DNA of 64,000 nucleotides. Origin: Acidobacteriota bacterium (GTDB lineage Bacteria; Acidobacteriota; Blastocatellia; Pyrinomonadales; Pyrinomonadaceae). This document shows, one piece after another, positions 17,112 to 25,923 of this stretch. Location: contig JAIVJV010000011.1 in the NCBI GenBank assembly GCA_020199835.1, positions 124,001 to 188,000 of the forward strand, written 5' to 3'. The position numbers and the translations under genes were made by a program. A model generated the notes under the pieces. That model made no database searches, was not told the DNA's origin, and saw only the letters and a program-made list of their open reading frames with translations. How positions within the stretch are numbered: the stretch's first letter is position 1; every line of letters begins with the position of its first letter.

Positions 17112-20100
17112 CTAGAACTTGAACTTGGCCCTGAACTGCATCACTCGAGGGCCACCGACGGTGCTGGTGATGGTACCGAAGTCAGGACTGCCCAGCTCAA
17201 AGTCAGGAGCCGCAAAGTTTGCTCGATTGAAGACATTGAATATGTCCCAACCGAATTCGAACGCTGCCGTTTCAGTCAGCTTTGTGGTTTTGACGATGCC
17301 GAAGTCAAAGCGCGACTGCGCCGGTGCGCGAAGAACATTTCGCCCCAGGGTGCCGTTTTGTCCAAAGGACGTGCAAAGAACTTCGCGATTGAACGCCTCG
17401 TCCGTGATATCCGAGCCCGTCCGACGCAACTCGTCTAGCGTTCCGCAAAGTGACGGCCTGCCGAATCCCAACCGGAAAAGACCACCCGAACCACGCACCA
17501 GATCGGCGTATTGCGCGGCCGTCTGCACTTCAGGCTCTGGCGAGAAAATGCTGTAGGGGGTTCCGGTCTGCGCCTGGAAAAATCCCGATAGCTGCCAACC
17601 CTTGAAGAGTCTTCGGTTCGAGCCAAAACTCGGGACGTCGTAAACAAAGCTCAGACTGAAACGGTGCGTGCGGTCAAAGTCGGAAACCGCGCGATTCGCT
17701 TCCAGGTTACGGAGATCACCCTGGACCACGAAGCCCGTGTTTGGAACGTCTGGTTTTCCCGAACCAGCAGTGCTGCCCGGATCCGATGAGCTTGTATCGA
17801 TCGACTTGGACCATGTGTACGACGCATTGAAAGTCAGACCGCGCGATAGACGATGAGTCAGCCCAAACTGCGCTCCGTGATAGGTTGACTCACCATTTGA
17901 GCGAAGGATCAAAGCCTCGGGAACGTTAAAGCCAAGGACCGGAACCCGCGCTTCAAAGTTGATAACCTGGCCTCCACCGAGCGTGCTTCCGGAGCACGTT
18001 AACGCGTTAGCCAGGTTGAGGTCGAGTGGCGCTCCGGCAACTCCACCAAGCACTCCGCCCGAGCAGGTCGCGGCTCCACCGACGCGGAAAGGATTCGCAA
18101 AACCAAAAGCTTTACCAAGTCCACGCTCTCTTGCCGTGGAACCTGCGTTCAATGGACCATTCGGCGAACCAGCGGCGACATAGGCCTGGTTAAAACGTTC
18201 GAAGATGTGATCCGGCGTGGCAACATCGTTCAAATCAAAACCCTGGTTGAATGCCAGCGCTTGAAGCAGGTTCGATCCCCGCGTGTGAACGTAGCGCGCT
18301 TCGAACATCAGGTTCCTGGCAAGTTCATACTGAGCGCCGATATTGAACTGCTGAACATACGGCGTTCGCAGATCACGGTCGATCGCGCGAAACTCAAACG
18401 TCTCAGCGATGTTTCCTGGAGGCGTCGAATTCAGACGCGCATCTCGCGTTACACCCGTGTTGTCACGAATCACATACGTACCACCCGTACCTGCGCCACG
18501 CATGATGCGAAACGGCAGCCACGAACTCAGCGGCAGCGAAGTTGGCTGCTGCGAGAAGGCATCCGCGATCGGTACATTTCCGGACGGAACCGTAATCTCA
18601 ATTTCGCGGAGGAACGGATAGTTGCTGAAAATCGTGTTGATGAACGCCGCGGACGGACGATCGTAGAAGAGGCCATAGCCGCCACGAACGACCAACCTGT
18701 CAGTAGGCGAGTAGGCCAACCCGATACGCGGAGCGAAGTTGTTTAAATCCTGACCACGCAGTGTATGGTCGTTATCCGCGCGCGCGGTCGCAGCAACCGC
18801 GCCGTCCACGTTCGCGAGGCCGGTCGACTGAACATTCGATGGCACTATAAAACCCGGCGAAGGGTTATCGCAGACCGACAACGAGCCGCCGGTTTGCGAG
18901 AAGCACGGGTCAAAGCTCTCGAAATCAAAGTTGCCGATGCGGCCCTGACTTTCCGTGGGCCACATGAACAGCTCGTAGCGCAAACCGACATTCAACGTCA
19001 ACTTCCTGGAAACCTTCCAATCATCAGCGATATAACCGCTGTAGTCACGGAAGCGGAAACTCTTTTTCGTAATGCCAAACTGAGTGTCGGCTTCTGTGGC
19101 ATTGCCGGTGAGTAACTGAGTAATACTGTCAAACTTCTCAAACTCGGTAGCCTGCTCTTCCGGCAAACTCGAATCATACTGATGCCGCTTGACGTCGCCA
19201 CCGAAGCGAAGTGTGTGGTTGCCTCGGATCCACGTGATGTTGTCGCCGATGCTGTACGTCTGTTGCTTTCGTTGGTTGAACGAATCGTTTGGTCCACCAA
19301 AAGAGAACTGCGTAAGGTTCGTCCCGGGCCGGCCGATGAAGTGGCCCAGGCGGCGCGTGCCGGGACTGTCATCAAACAGCAGCGCTGGATTGTTAATACC
19401 GATGGCCGCACTGGTCATATCTGCCGACAGAAACGGCTCATCCAACTGGCGAGTGTTGTTCAGGGAAAAGTATCCGAACACCACTTCATTAATCAATGTG
19501 GGGCTGAAGATATGCTGGTCCGAGATAGCGAGCGTGCGATTACGATCTGCCCGGCGGAGCACAAACGGCGAGATCAAGCTCGACGGATCGGGAAACGAAT
19601 CCAGGGCCGGGAAGTTACTGAAGAAGAATGTTCCCGTCAGCGTATTGCTCTTTGTCACCCGGCCGTCGAGACGCGTGGTGAACTGATGCTGTTCAAACTC
19701 GGAAGGACGAACGTTCAACTCTTGTACGAGTGGATTGTCTTCAAAAAGCGCGCGATTGGTAACCGGAGCCGCACCGAACTGAAAGGCACGCGTGGTAATC
19801 GCACCCGCACTTGTTCTATTGGACCGGTCCACGCCGATGACGTTGTTCGTCCGTGGCGGCGCAAAAACGAAATTACCAGTCGCGGGATTTCTCAGGTTAA
19901 GCAGGTTCACGGCCACTGGAGAAATGTCAGCCGCGGTGAGACAGCCCGCAGGCAAAGGCGTGACATTACATACGGATCGCACCTGGTTGAAAGCGTTGGC
20001 GATCGCTGCGGCCGAACGATCCGAACCAAGCAGACTTAAAGCCAACGGCGTCACCGATATGCTGCGTGCCGTCGGAACGAACCCGGTTATGGCGTTTGTG

Positions 20101-21053
20101 TACTGGTAGCCGCCGAAGAAGAAGAAACGATCCTTCACTATTGGACCACCGAGCGTAAAGCCACCTTCGTTTCGGCGCGCCTTGGGCCGGTCGATCCCTT
20201 CCTTGTTGAAGATGAAATCGTTTGCGTTCAGCTTCTCGTTTTGCAGGTAGTAGTAAACGTTGCCGCTAAACCGATTGGCGCCGGTTTTGGTAACAAGCTG
20301 GAAATTACCGCCGCCTGAGCGGCCGGTAGAAGCGTCGTAAAGACTCGTTTGCAACTTTACTTCCTGCAGTGTCTCGGGTGCCGGTGCGATGTTGTCATTC
20401 AGCGAACCTTCGTTGGTCGTAATGTTGGTCGCGTCCACGCCATTAAAGAACAGGCTCGTGCTCGTGGTCCGAGTACCGTTAACCGATGGCGACTGGTTGC
20501 CGTTGCCGTTGGTCAACACCGGTGATAGTTCGGTATTGACGCCGGCTTCGGTGGATAACAGTTGGGTGAAGCTGCGCGTTGAAGTTGGTACTTCGACCAA
20601 TTGTTCCGCGGAGAGCTGTCGCGAGACGGCCGAGGTTTCCGGAGTGATGAGGGCTGCGCCTTCCATGATATTGATGACAGCGCCGATATCACCGACCTCG
20701 AGCTTGTCTTCAAGCGTTCGAGGAACGCTCGCTTCGACCTCTACTCTGTCTCTCAGTAATTTTTTGAAACCGGTGATCTCGTAGGAGACCTCGTAGGCGC
20801 CAATCGGCAAGCCAGGCAAGGTCCAATGGCCTTCTTCGTTGGAGACAGTGGTGCGGGTCGCGCCGGTATTGATGTTCTTCACCCCGACGCTAACGCCGGG
20901 GAGATTCGCTCCCTGCGGATCCTTGACTACGCCCGTCAAGCTTCCCACCGTACCGGTTTGGGCCGGTGCGGCTGATGGCAACCAAAGCAATAGTGAAAGG
21001 ACGAAGCACAACGAGAAAAACAAACGGGGGCGCACGAAGGCGTTTAGATGCAT
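17112..21053 (-). CDS. TonB-dependent receptor, Oar-like, with carboxypeptidase-regulatory domain
   Basis: A 1313-residue outer-membrane protein. A signal peptide (cleavage near residue 32, APAQ) is followed by a carboxypeptidase regulatory-like beta-sandwich (~35-115, GSLTGVVKDPQGANLPGVSV), a plug domain (~130-240, with SVNGTRTTSTSLFFNGVDA) and a large beta-barrel ending in an aromatic-terminal strand (FRAKFKF). Architecture and length match the Oar-like receptors abundant in Acidobacteriota. Such receptors import large substrates energised by TonB. The repeat array upstream and the pst neighbours suggest a phosphate-related substrate; this is inference. Confidence 0.92.
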   Translation of the reverse strand: MHLNAFVRPRLFFSLCFVLSLLLWLPSAAPAQTGTVGSLTGVVKDPQGANLPGVSVGVKNINTGATRTTVSNEEGHWTLPGLPIGAYEVSYEITGFKKLLRDRVEVEASVPRTLEDKLEVGDIGAVINIMEGAALITPETSAVSRQLSAEQLVEVPTSTRSFTQLLSTEAGVNTELSPVLTNGNGNQSPSVNGTRTTSTSLFFNGVDATNITTNEGSLNDNIAPAPETLQEVKLQTSLYDASTGRSGGGNFQLVTKTGANRFSGNVYYYLQNEKLNANDFIFNKEGIDRPKARRNEGGFTLGGPIVKDRFFFFGGYQYTNAITGFVPTARSISVTPLALSLLGSDRSAAAIANAFNQVRSVCNVTPLPAGCLTAADISPVAVNLLNLRNPATGNFVFAPPRTNNVIGVDRSNRTSAGAITTRAFQFGAAPVTNRALFEDNPLVQELNVRPSEFEQHQFTTRLDGRVTKSNTLTGTFFFSNFPALDSFPDPSSLISPFVLRRADRNRTLAISDQHIFSPTLINEVVFGYFSLNNTRQLDEPFLSADMTSAAIGINNPALLFDDSPGTRRLGHFIGRPGTNLTQFSFGGPNDSFNQRKQQTYSIGDNITWIRGNHTLRFGGDVKRHQYDSSLPEEQATEFEKFDSITQLLTGNATEADTQFGITKKSFRFRDYSGYIADDWKVSRKLTLNVGLRYELFMWPTESQGRIGNFDFESFDPCFSQTGGSLSVCDNPSPGFIVPSNVQSTGLANVDGAVAATARADNDHTLRGQDLNNFAPRIGLAYSPTDRLVVRGGYGLFYDRPSAAFINTIFSNYPFLREIEITVPSGNVPIADAFSQQPTSLPLSSWLPFRIMRGAGTGGTYVIRDNTGVTRDARLNSTPPGNIAETFEFRAIDRDLRTPYVQQFNIGAQYELARNLMFEARYVHTRGSNLLQALAFNQGFDLNDVATPDHIFERFNQAYVAAGSPNGPLNAGSTARERGLGKAFGFANPFRVGGAATCSGGVLGGVAGAPLDLNLANALTCSGSTLGGGQVINFEARVPVLGFNVPEALILRSNGESTYHGAQFGLTHRLSRGLTFNASYTWSKSIDTSSSDPGSTAGSGKPDVPNTGFVVQGDLRNLEANRAVSDFDRTHRFSLSFVYDVPSFGSNRRLFKGWQLSGFFQAQTGTPYSIFSPEPEVQTAAQYADLVRGSGGLFRLGFGRPSLCGTLDELRRTGSDITDEAFNREVLCTSFGQNGTLGRNVLRAPAQSRFDFGIVKTTKLTETAAFEFGWDIFNVFNRANFAAPDFELGSPDFGTITSTVGGPRVMQFRAKFKF

Positions 21054-21220
21054 ACTGGTTCTCCTGTCGATCAGTTGGCGCGGGTGAGCTTTCCAGCGCT
21101 TCGAAACTTATTGGTTATCGAAGTGACACGCTACTGACAGGAGGTTAAAGACCAGTGAATATCGCCTTAAATAATTGTTAATCGATGAGGCCAGGTAGAG
21201 GCGCGCTCTTAAAACGGCAG

Positions 21221-21253
21221 TTAACATCAAATTAACATGAGCGTAACAGCGGC
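21221..21253 (-). promoter_or_regulatory. candidate Pho box upstream of the TonB receptor
   Basis: Plus-strand units TTAACATCAAA, TTAACATGAGC and GTAACAGCGGC start at 21221, 21232 and 21243, exactly 11 bp apart. They have the same sense relative to their gene and the same core as the pstS array. The array lies ~170 bp before the receptor start and ~40 bp before the divergent small ORF, so either could be the target. Confidence 0.5.
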
Positions 21254-21290
21254 GTTTTAGGATACGCACTCTTCGAACGAACTTAGACCT

Positions 21291-21503
21291 ATGGCTATCT
21301 CTAACGAACTCAGCAGCGAGATTGCTGCCGCAATTCTGGCGGAAAATAAAACTCCACAGGAACTCTTTGAATTGAAAGACGTCATTCTGCGTGTTCATTC
21401 CACGCTGCAAAAAATGTCCGAAGAGGCTCGGGCCACGCGTTCCGAGACTCGGGCCACGCGTTCCGAAAGCAGGTTTCGCCCCGCAGCACCGCACGACAGG
21501 TGA
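21291..21503 (+). CDS. small hypothetical protein with internal 21-bp repeat
   Basis: A 70-residue helical protein (MAISNELSSEIAAAILAENK) followed by a repeat-derived Arg/Thr/Ser segment. Two 21-bp direct repeats (21423-21443 and 21444-21464, one mismatch) encode EARATRS and ETRATRS. No Shine-Dalgarno is clear. It may be real, or a shortened relative of a longer coiled-coil protein. The function is unknown. Confidence 0.45.
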   Translation: MAISNELSSEIAAAILAENKTPQELFELKDVILRVHSTLQKMSEEARATRSETRATRSESRFRPAAPHDR

Positions 21504-21711
21504 GTTCAGCTCAAACCGCCCACAACTGCCGCATCCAGATCAACCAGTAGCGTCGCCGCTTCGCAGCGGGACCGTTTTCCTCATTGAATCCCAGGCGAAC
21601 GAAACGGCTGTTGAGATTGCTGCATCTCAAGGTCCATGGAATTTCGACGGACTTAACCGCTATTTAACTTCGAACAGGCAAAGTGATACCCGTTTTAGAA
21701 AGGAGGGAAAG

Positions 21712-21897
21712 ATGAACGAGAGACCAGAAGAAAGAGATGACGCTTACGCCATGGAGTGCAACTGGTGCGGAGCGAAGATTCGCGACATCAACGAAGACAC
21801 CACTGGCGTGTGCTTGAAGTGTTTCTACCAGATGCTAATAAATCACTTGCAGTCACAAAAACGATCCGCTTACGGAGACTTCGTCAGCGATCGCTAA
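21712..21897 (+). CDS. small zinc-ribbon-like protein
   Basis: A 61-residue acidic protein with two CxxC knuckles (CNWCGAKI ~15-18 and CLKCFY ~34-37), which should bind one zinc. A strong AGGAGG lies 6 bp before ATG 21712. The C-terminus is helical. It ends inside the convergent arsC gene with a 14-bp overlap. The role is unknown. Confidence 0.75.
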   Translation: MNERPEERDDAYAMECNWCGAKIRDINEDTTGVCLKCFYQMLINHLQSQKRSAYGDFVSDR

Positions 21898-22306
21898 CCA
21901 CGAAGAGGCGTAACCGTTGATGGATTTCATCTCGAACTCTCCGAAAAACGGTAAGCCGCGCCTGCTCGTCGCCTTCGGCTGCTGCGGGGTCATCAAAGCT
22001 CCAATGAATTCGCCTGGTGTTGCTCGGAAAAAGCGGACACTGTTCATTCGCGTTGTCACAAACTGTGATCACGTAGTCGAACTCTTGCCCAACGAATTCA
22101 TCTACTGATTTCGACCGGTGCTGCGAGATGTCAATGCCGCTCTCGCTCATCACCGCGATTGCTTCCGGCCGGACCTGAGTGGGCGAGACTCCCGCACTCG
22201 CCACTTCGAAACGGTCGTCCGCAAGATGACGCAGCAAGCCTTCAGCCATTTGGCTCCTGGCGGAGTTGCCGGTGCACAAAATCAAAACGCGCTTACGGTT
22301 CGTCAT
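21884..22306 (-). CDS. arsC: arsenate reductase, thioredoxin-coupled (low-MW phosphatase fold)
   Basis: A 140-residue ArsC of the low-molecular-weight tyrosine phosphatase fold. The catalytic P-loop CTGNSARS is at residues ~11-18. The second and third redox cysteines lie in VCDNANEQC (~82 and 89), giving the three-cysteine relay of pI258-type ArsC that reduces As(V) to As(III) with thioredoxin. GGAAGT precedes ATG. It is 2 bp from the aquaporin gene and the last gene of the operon. Confidence 0.94.
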   Translation of the reverse strand: MTNRKRVLILCTGNSARSQMAEGLLRHLADDRFEVASAGVSPTQVRPEAIAVMSESGIDISQHRSKSVDEFVGQEFDYVITVCDNANEQCPLFPSNTRRIHWSFDDPAAAEGDEQARLTVFRRVRDEIHQRLRLFVVSDR

Positions 22307-22308
22307 GT

Positions 22309-23013
22309 CTACTTCCTTTCGTGCGGCACTATTACTGAATCGGCATCCTTCTGGACTGAGGGAGCCAGCCAGGCGAGCAACGCCGTCGCCGCGAAGGCGC
22401 CGGCGAGTTGGGCCACGATGAAGGCAGGCGCATCAACTGGTCTAATGCCGGCGAATGTATCGCTTGCAGATCGCGCCAGCGTTACAGCCGGGTTCGCAAA
22501 CGACGTGGACGCCGTGAACCAATACGCCGCTGTGATATACGCCGCAACAGCAAATGGTACGGCGGACGAGCGAAGACGAACGCAGCCCCAAATCACTGCC
22601 AACAATCCAAACGTTGCCACGAACTCACTGAACGCCTGAGCACCGCCCGAGCGAACGTGGCGTGATGCGAAGAATAATGGAAGTCCAAACATCAAGTGCG
22701 CAATTGCAACCCCAGCAAACGCTCCACTCACCTGTGCAAAGATGTAAACAGGAACGTCGCGCCACGCGAGCCCGCGCTGCCACGCGTCGGTGAGCGTAAC
22801 CGCCGGATTGAAGTGCGCTCCGGAAATTGGACCAAACGTCAGAATAAGAGCGACCAACGCCGCTCCGGTAGCAATCGTGTTTGCGAGTAGAGCAATCGCA
22901 GTGTTACCGGCCGCGAGTCGTTCACCCATGATTCCTGAGCCAACGACCGCGGCGAGCAACATAGCGGTTCCGACTGATTCAGCAACAGCTCGCTTCAGCA
23001 ACGGATTGTTCAC
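22309..23013 (-). CDS. aqpS: MIP family aquaglyceroporin, probable arsenite channel
   Basis: A 234-residue six-helix channel with two NPA boxes (HFNPAVTL ~68 and FANPAVTL ~173). It starts at GTG 23013 behind AGGAG and overlaps the end of arsI by 35 bp. Encoded between arsI and arsC, it resembles the AqpS arrangement known from Sinorhizobium, in which As(III) made by ArsC leaves the cell through the channel. No ArsB or Acr3 pump is in the cluster. The gene symbol rests on context more than on sequence alone. Confidence 0.85.
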   Translation of the reverse strand: MNNPLLKRAVAESVGTAMLLAAVVGSGIMGERLAAGNTAIALLANTIATGAALVALILTFGPISGAHFNPAVTLTDAWQRGLAWRDVPVYIFAQVSGAFAGVAIAHLMFGLPLFFASRHVRSGGAQAFSEFVATFGLLAVIWGCVRLRSSAVPFAVAAYITAAYWFTASTSFANPAVTLARSASDTFAGIRPVDAPAFIVAQLAGAFAATALLAWLAPSVQKDADSVIVPHERK

Positions 23014-23503
23014 GCGTAACTCCTACCGGGGCCGCTGTGCAGCATGCACTCGCGGTCTGAGTCGCCGCTGTTTCTTCGACTTTCGTGCCGCATTCACAAG
23101 GCGCTGTCTCGGCGAGATTGTCTTCGAGAACAACGAATACTTCCCATTCATTGCCGTCAGGGTCTCTCACCCAGGTCTTGTCTTGCAGGGCATAGCAGCA
23201 GCTGGTTTGCATCTCATCGCGCGTCAACAGGCCCGCTTCAACCCACTTTTCGCGCGTCGCCAGAACGTCGTCGGTAGTTGGTACTTGAATACCGAGGTGG
23301 GACAGCGCTCCCGGCTCCTTAAAATTGTGTTCGTTGAGCGTCAGATTCAGCGGTGGATTCTGTACGTCGAACTTGGCGTATCCCGTTCGGACCTTGCTCG
23401 GCTCGATCCCCAGCAGTTTCTTGTAAAACTCAATACTTCGCTCAACATTGTGTACGTTTAGCGCAAGATGCGCCTTCAACGCTTGCACTTTCTCGCTAGC
23501 CAT
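22979..23503 (-). CDS. arsI: ArsI/CadI-type vicinal-oxygen-chelate dioxygenase (C-As lyase)
   Basis: A 174-residue glyoxalase/bleomycin-resistance fold protein. The tandem cysteine motif TSCCYALQDK (~94-97) and VRDPDGNEWEVFVV are hallmarks of ArsI, the Fe(II)-dependent enzyme that cleaves the C-As bond of trivalent organoarsenicals. The metal-binding His is in KAHLALNV. The C-terminus has a cysteine-rich tail (CEC, CC, CC). ATG 23503 is preceded by AGGAGT. First gene of the operon facing arsR. Confidence 0.9.
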   Translation of the reverse strand: MASEKVQALKAHLALNVHNVERSIEFYKKLLGIEPSKVRTGYAKFDVQNPPLNLTLNEHNFKEPGALSHLGIQVPTTDDVLATREKWVEAGLLTRDEMQTSCCYALQDKTWVRDPDGNEWEVFVVLEDNLAETAPCECGTKVEETAATQTASACCTAAPVGVTREQSVAEASCC

Positions 23504-23530
23504 CGTGTTACTCCTTTGGTGAACCATAAA

Positions 23531-23596
23531 ATATATGCGCCTACGCGAATACGTCCCGGAGTATCGCTCAGGCGAACATATATGTCAAGACGTATT
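23531..23596. promoter_or_regulatory. arsR-arsI intergenic inverted repeats (candidate ArsR operator)
   Basis: Two nested inverted pairs lie in the divergent region: ATATATGCGCC (23531-23541) with GGCGAACATATAT (23571-23583), and AATACGT (23548-23554) with ACGTATT (23590-23596). ArsR-family repressors bind such AT-rich dyads. Which one is used is not known. Confidence 0.45.
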
Positions 23597-23631
23597 TACG
23601 AAATTTCTTTTGTGGTAAGCTATGGGCTGTT

Positions 23632-24039
23632 ATGAACGGCAAGTCAAAAACGTTTGATATGGAATTATTCTTTCGCGCACTTGCGGATCGTACCCGGCTG
23701 CGCCTGCTTCACTTAATGGGCTCAGACGAGGTGTGTGTGTGCTTCTTCGTGGAGATCCTCAAGACGAATCAACCCAAGATCAGCAGGCATTTGGCTTATC
23801 TGCGGCGCGCCGACATTGTGGGCGCCCGGCGCGAGGGGCAATGGATACATTATCGAATCGTTGAACCAGCCGATCCTGATGCACAGCGAATCTTGAAAGA
23901 TGTGATCTCGTGGTTAGCCAACGATCCCGAGATGCAGCGCGATCGCCAGCGGCTGGTAAAGATCTGTTGCGCTCCACAACTTCCGGTGAGCATTCAGGGC
24001 GCGCCCCGGCCCTCCAGTTTCAACGCCCACGTAAATTGA
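23632..24039 (+). CDS. arsR: ArsR family arsenic-responsive repressor
   Basis: A 135-residue winged-helix repressor (FRALADRTRLRLLHLMG ~14-30; recognition region TNQPKISRHLAYLRR). The metal site is the CVC motif in DEVCVCFFVEIL (~34-36), typical of As(III)-sensing ArsR1-type proteins. A further CC pair lies at ~107. It is divergently transcribed from arsI, and dyads in the shared upstream region fit auto- and operon repression. Confidence 0.93.
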   Translation: MNGKSKTFDMELFFRALADRTRLRLLHLMGSDEVCVCFFVEILKTNQPKISRHLAYLRRADIVGARREGQWIHYRIVEPADPDAQRILKDVISWLANDPEMQRDRQRLVKICCAPQLPVSIQGAPRPSSFNAHVN

Positions 24040-24063
24040 TCGGGTCGTTCAAGCCTAGAAAAC

Positions 24064-24669
24064 TTACTTCACCGTTAAGCACGAAAAATCATCCGGAGTG
24101 TCCACGTCCACCTCACCATCCGGGAACGGTAAGAAGTGCGCCTCGGCAGCGTGTCTCTTAATGATCTCCTTCGCGCCGGACGAACCTGTCAACTGCGTCA
24201 GCTCTGTAAACAGTGTTCGACTAAAAAGAGCCGGCACGCCAAAGCTTTCACCGTAAGCCGAGGCTATGACTGGTTTCGCCGTGGTGTGGTGGGCTGCGAG
24301 CAAGCTGGAGACAACGTCTGAAGTGACATGAGGTTGGTCGCACAACAACAGTACGGCTCCGGCTACATCCGCGTCGATGCTGAGAAGACGTTCAATGCCC
24401 GCCCGCACTGACGATCCGATCCCAGTCTCCCAATCAGGATTGAACGCCTCGTGCACATCAAGCTGGTCCAACTCACGACGTGACAGTTCTGCATGTGCGC
24501 CCGTCACCACCACGACGGGACGACATCTCGCGTCGAGCGCGGCTAACGTTGCGCGCCTGAGCAGACTCATGCCTTGAAATTCAAGCGTCTGTTTGGGACG
24601 TCCCATGCGCGAGGACGACCCGGCCGCGAGGATCACCGAACCTACATTCGTCGCATTACGTTCGATCAT
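24064..24669 (-). CDS. MocA/MobA-like molybdenum cofactor nucleotidyltransferase
   Basis: A 201-residue nucleotidyltransferase. The N-terminal ILAAGSSSRMGRPKQTL (~14-30) is the NTP-binding signature; LLCDQPH (~107) holds the metal-binding Asp. Family members attach CMP or GMP to molybdopterin. Lying after xdhC and the hydroxylase subunits, it probably makes the cytosine dinucleotide form used by this enzyme class. Confidence 0.88.
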   Translation of the reverse strand: MIERNATNVGSVILAAGSSSRMGRPKQTLEFQGMSLLRRATLAALDARCRPVVVVTGAHAELSRRELDQLDVHEAFNPDWETGIGSSVRAGIERLLSIDADVAGAVLLLCDQPHVTSDVVSSLLAAHHTTAKPVIASAYGESFGVPALFSRTLFTELTQLTGSSGAKEIIKRHAAEAHFLPFPDGEVDVDTPDDFSCLTVK

Positions 24670-24697
24670 CGTGAAACGCGTTCGCGTTTGCGCTCTA

Positions 24698-25909
24698 TCA
24701 AGCGACTGCCAGAGTCAGAACCTGATGGTCCGTTCTAGCCGCGCGGTCTTCGTAAGCGGTGCGGCCGTGAATTGAACCGCGGCGCTCGCGCAGCATGCCA
24801 CCGCCTCTCCCTTCCAGTACCGCGCGCATCTCAGCGACGATTGACAGCGCAACTTCGGCAGGCGTATTTGCTCCGATGTCCAGACCAACCGGCGAATAAA
24901 GGCGCGACACGTCTGTCTCCTCGAATCGCAAGATCTCTTCATTCGCTGTCAGTTCGCCAAGCATCCGTTCGGTCCGATTGCGCGGACCCATGACGCCGAT
25001 GTAGCACGCTTGCGTGTCCAAAAGAAACTTGAGCAATGCGAGGTCGTGCGAATAATTGTGCGTCATCAAAAGCGTGAGTGTGCGCGGCGTGATCGTAACG
25101 CGCGCCGGAACATCTTCGGGCCGCGAGAGTGTGATGTGGTCGGCGATAGCAAACCGGGTAAGTGTCATCGGTCGCGCCTGTGGGTCAACAACCTCAGTCT
25201 GCCAGCCGATGCTCCGCGCGAGTTCGACAATCGGCAGCGCGTCAGGCCCTGCTCCGAAAATGACGAGCGGGACTGGTGCGATGAGAGTTTCAATGAATAC
25301 TGTTATCGTGCCGCCACCGACGTCCAATGTGCGTGCACCGGAATCAACCGCTGCCCTCGACAGTGTTCGCACTTGCGATTCGAGTACTGCGGCCCACGGC
25401 CCACTCAACCCCTCGCTACGAAGGTTTCGGTCCTCGTCGATTACTATTCGTGCGCCCGTTTTGATTTGGCTGTCAGCCGGCGTCAATCGCGACGGCGTGT
25501 GTCGACACACGGTTGCAACGATCACCGGAGCAGCATTCGTCTCGCACGAACGCCTCAACGCGTGGAGGTAGGACGAATCAGTTGCGAGAGGCTCCACCAA
25601 CACGTGCACTATCCCGTTGCAGCCGAGCCCCAACCCCCAAACCATCTCGTCACTCGTCGCGGCGGTGTTGTATCCAACGATCTTCGCTGCGCCCGTTCTA
25701 ATGACGCGCTTAGCGTGTTCCACAACGTCCGCTTCCAGGCACCCGGCGCTAATCGTGCCGGTACTCGCGCCGTTTTCGCAGACGAGCATCCGTGCACCTG
25801 GGCGCCGGTACGAAGACCCTTCAACATTCACGACAGTCGCCAAAGCGCAGCGTTGACCGTTCATGTTCGCGTCGTCAAACGCTTCAACTAATGCTCGCAC
25901 TTCGTTCAC
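24698..25909 (-). CDS. xdhC: XdhC family Mo-hydroxylase maturation factor
   Basis: A 403-residue XdhC/CoxI protein: N-terminal XdhC_CoxI domain (~10-80, SSYRRPGARMLV and GTISAGCLE) and C-terminal Rossmann XdhC_C domain (~205-350, VIFGAGPDALPIVELA, MTHNYSHDLALL, YIGVMGPRNR). Such proteins bind molybdenum cofactor, support its sulfuration and hand it to the apo-enzyme. GTG start, 14 bp after the Mo subunit gene. Confidence 0.92.
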   Translation of the reverse strand: MNEVRALVEAFDDANMNGQRCALATVVNVEGSSYRRPGARMLVCENGASTGTISAGCLEADVVEHAKRVIRTGAAKIVGYNTAATSDEMVWGLGLGCNGIVHVLVEPLATDSSYLHALRRSCETNAAPVIVATVCRHTPSRLTPADSQIKTGARIVIDEDRNLRSEGLSGPWAAVLESQVRTLSRAAVDSGARTLDVGGGTITVFIETLIAPVPLVIFGAGPDALPIVELARSIGWQTEVVDPQARPMTLTRFAIADHITLSRPEDVPARVTITPRTLTLLMTHNYSHDLALLKFLLDTQACYIGVMGPRNRTERMLGELTANEEILRFEETDVSRLYSPVGLDIGANTPAEVALSIVAEMRAVLEGRGGGMLRERRGSIHGRTAYEDRAARTDHQVLTLAVA

Positions 25910-25923
25910 AGTTCGTGCCCTCC

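Noticed and set aside
19182..20039. 285-residue open frame antisense to the TonB receptor
   Set aside because: Shadow of the receptor gene; basic, low-information sequence with no domain.
25010..25891. 293-residue open frame antisense to xdhC
   Set aside because: Shadow frame of a recognised gene; Arg-rich with no motif.
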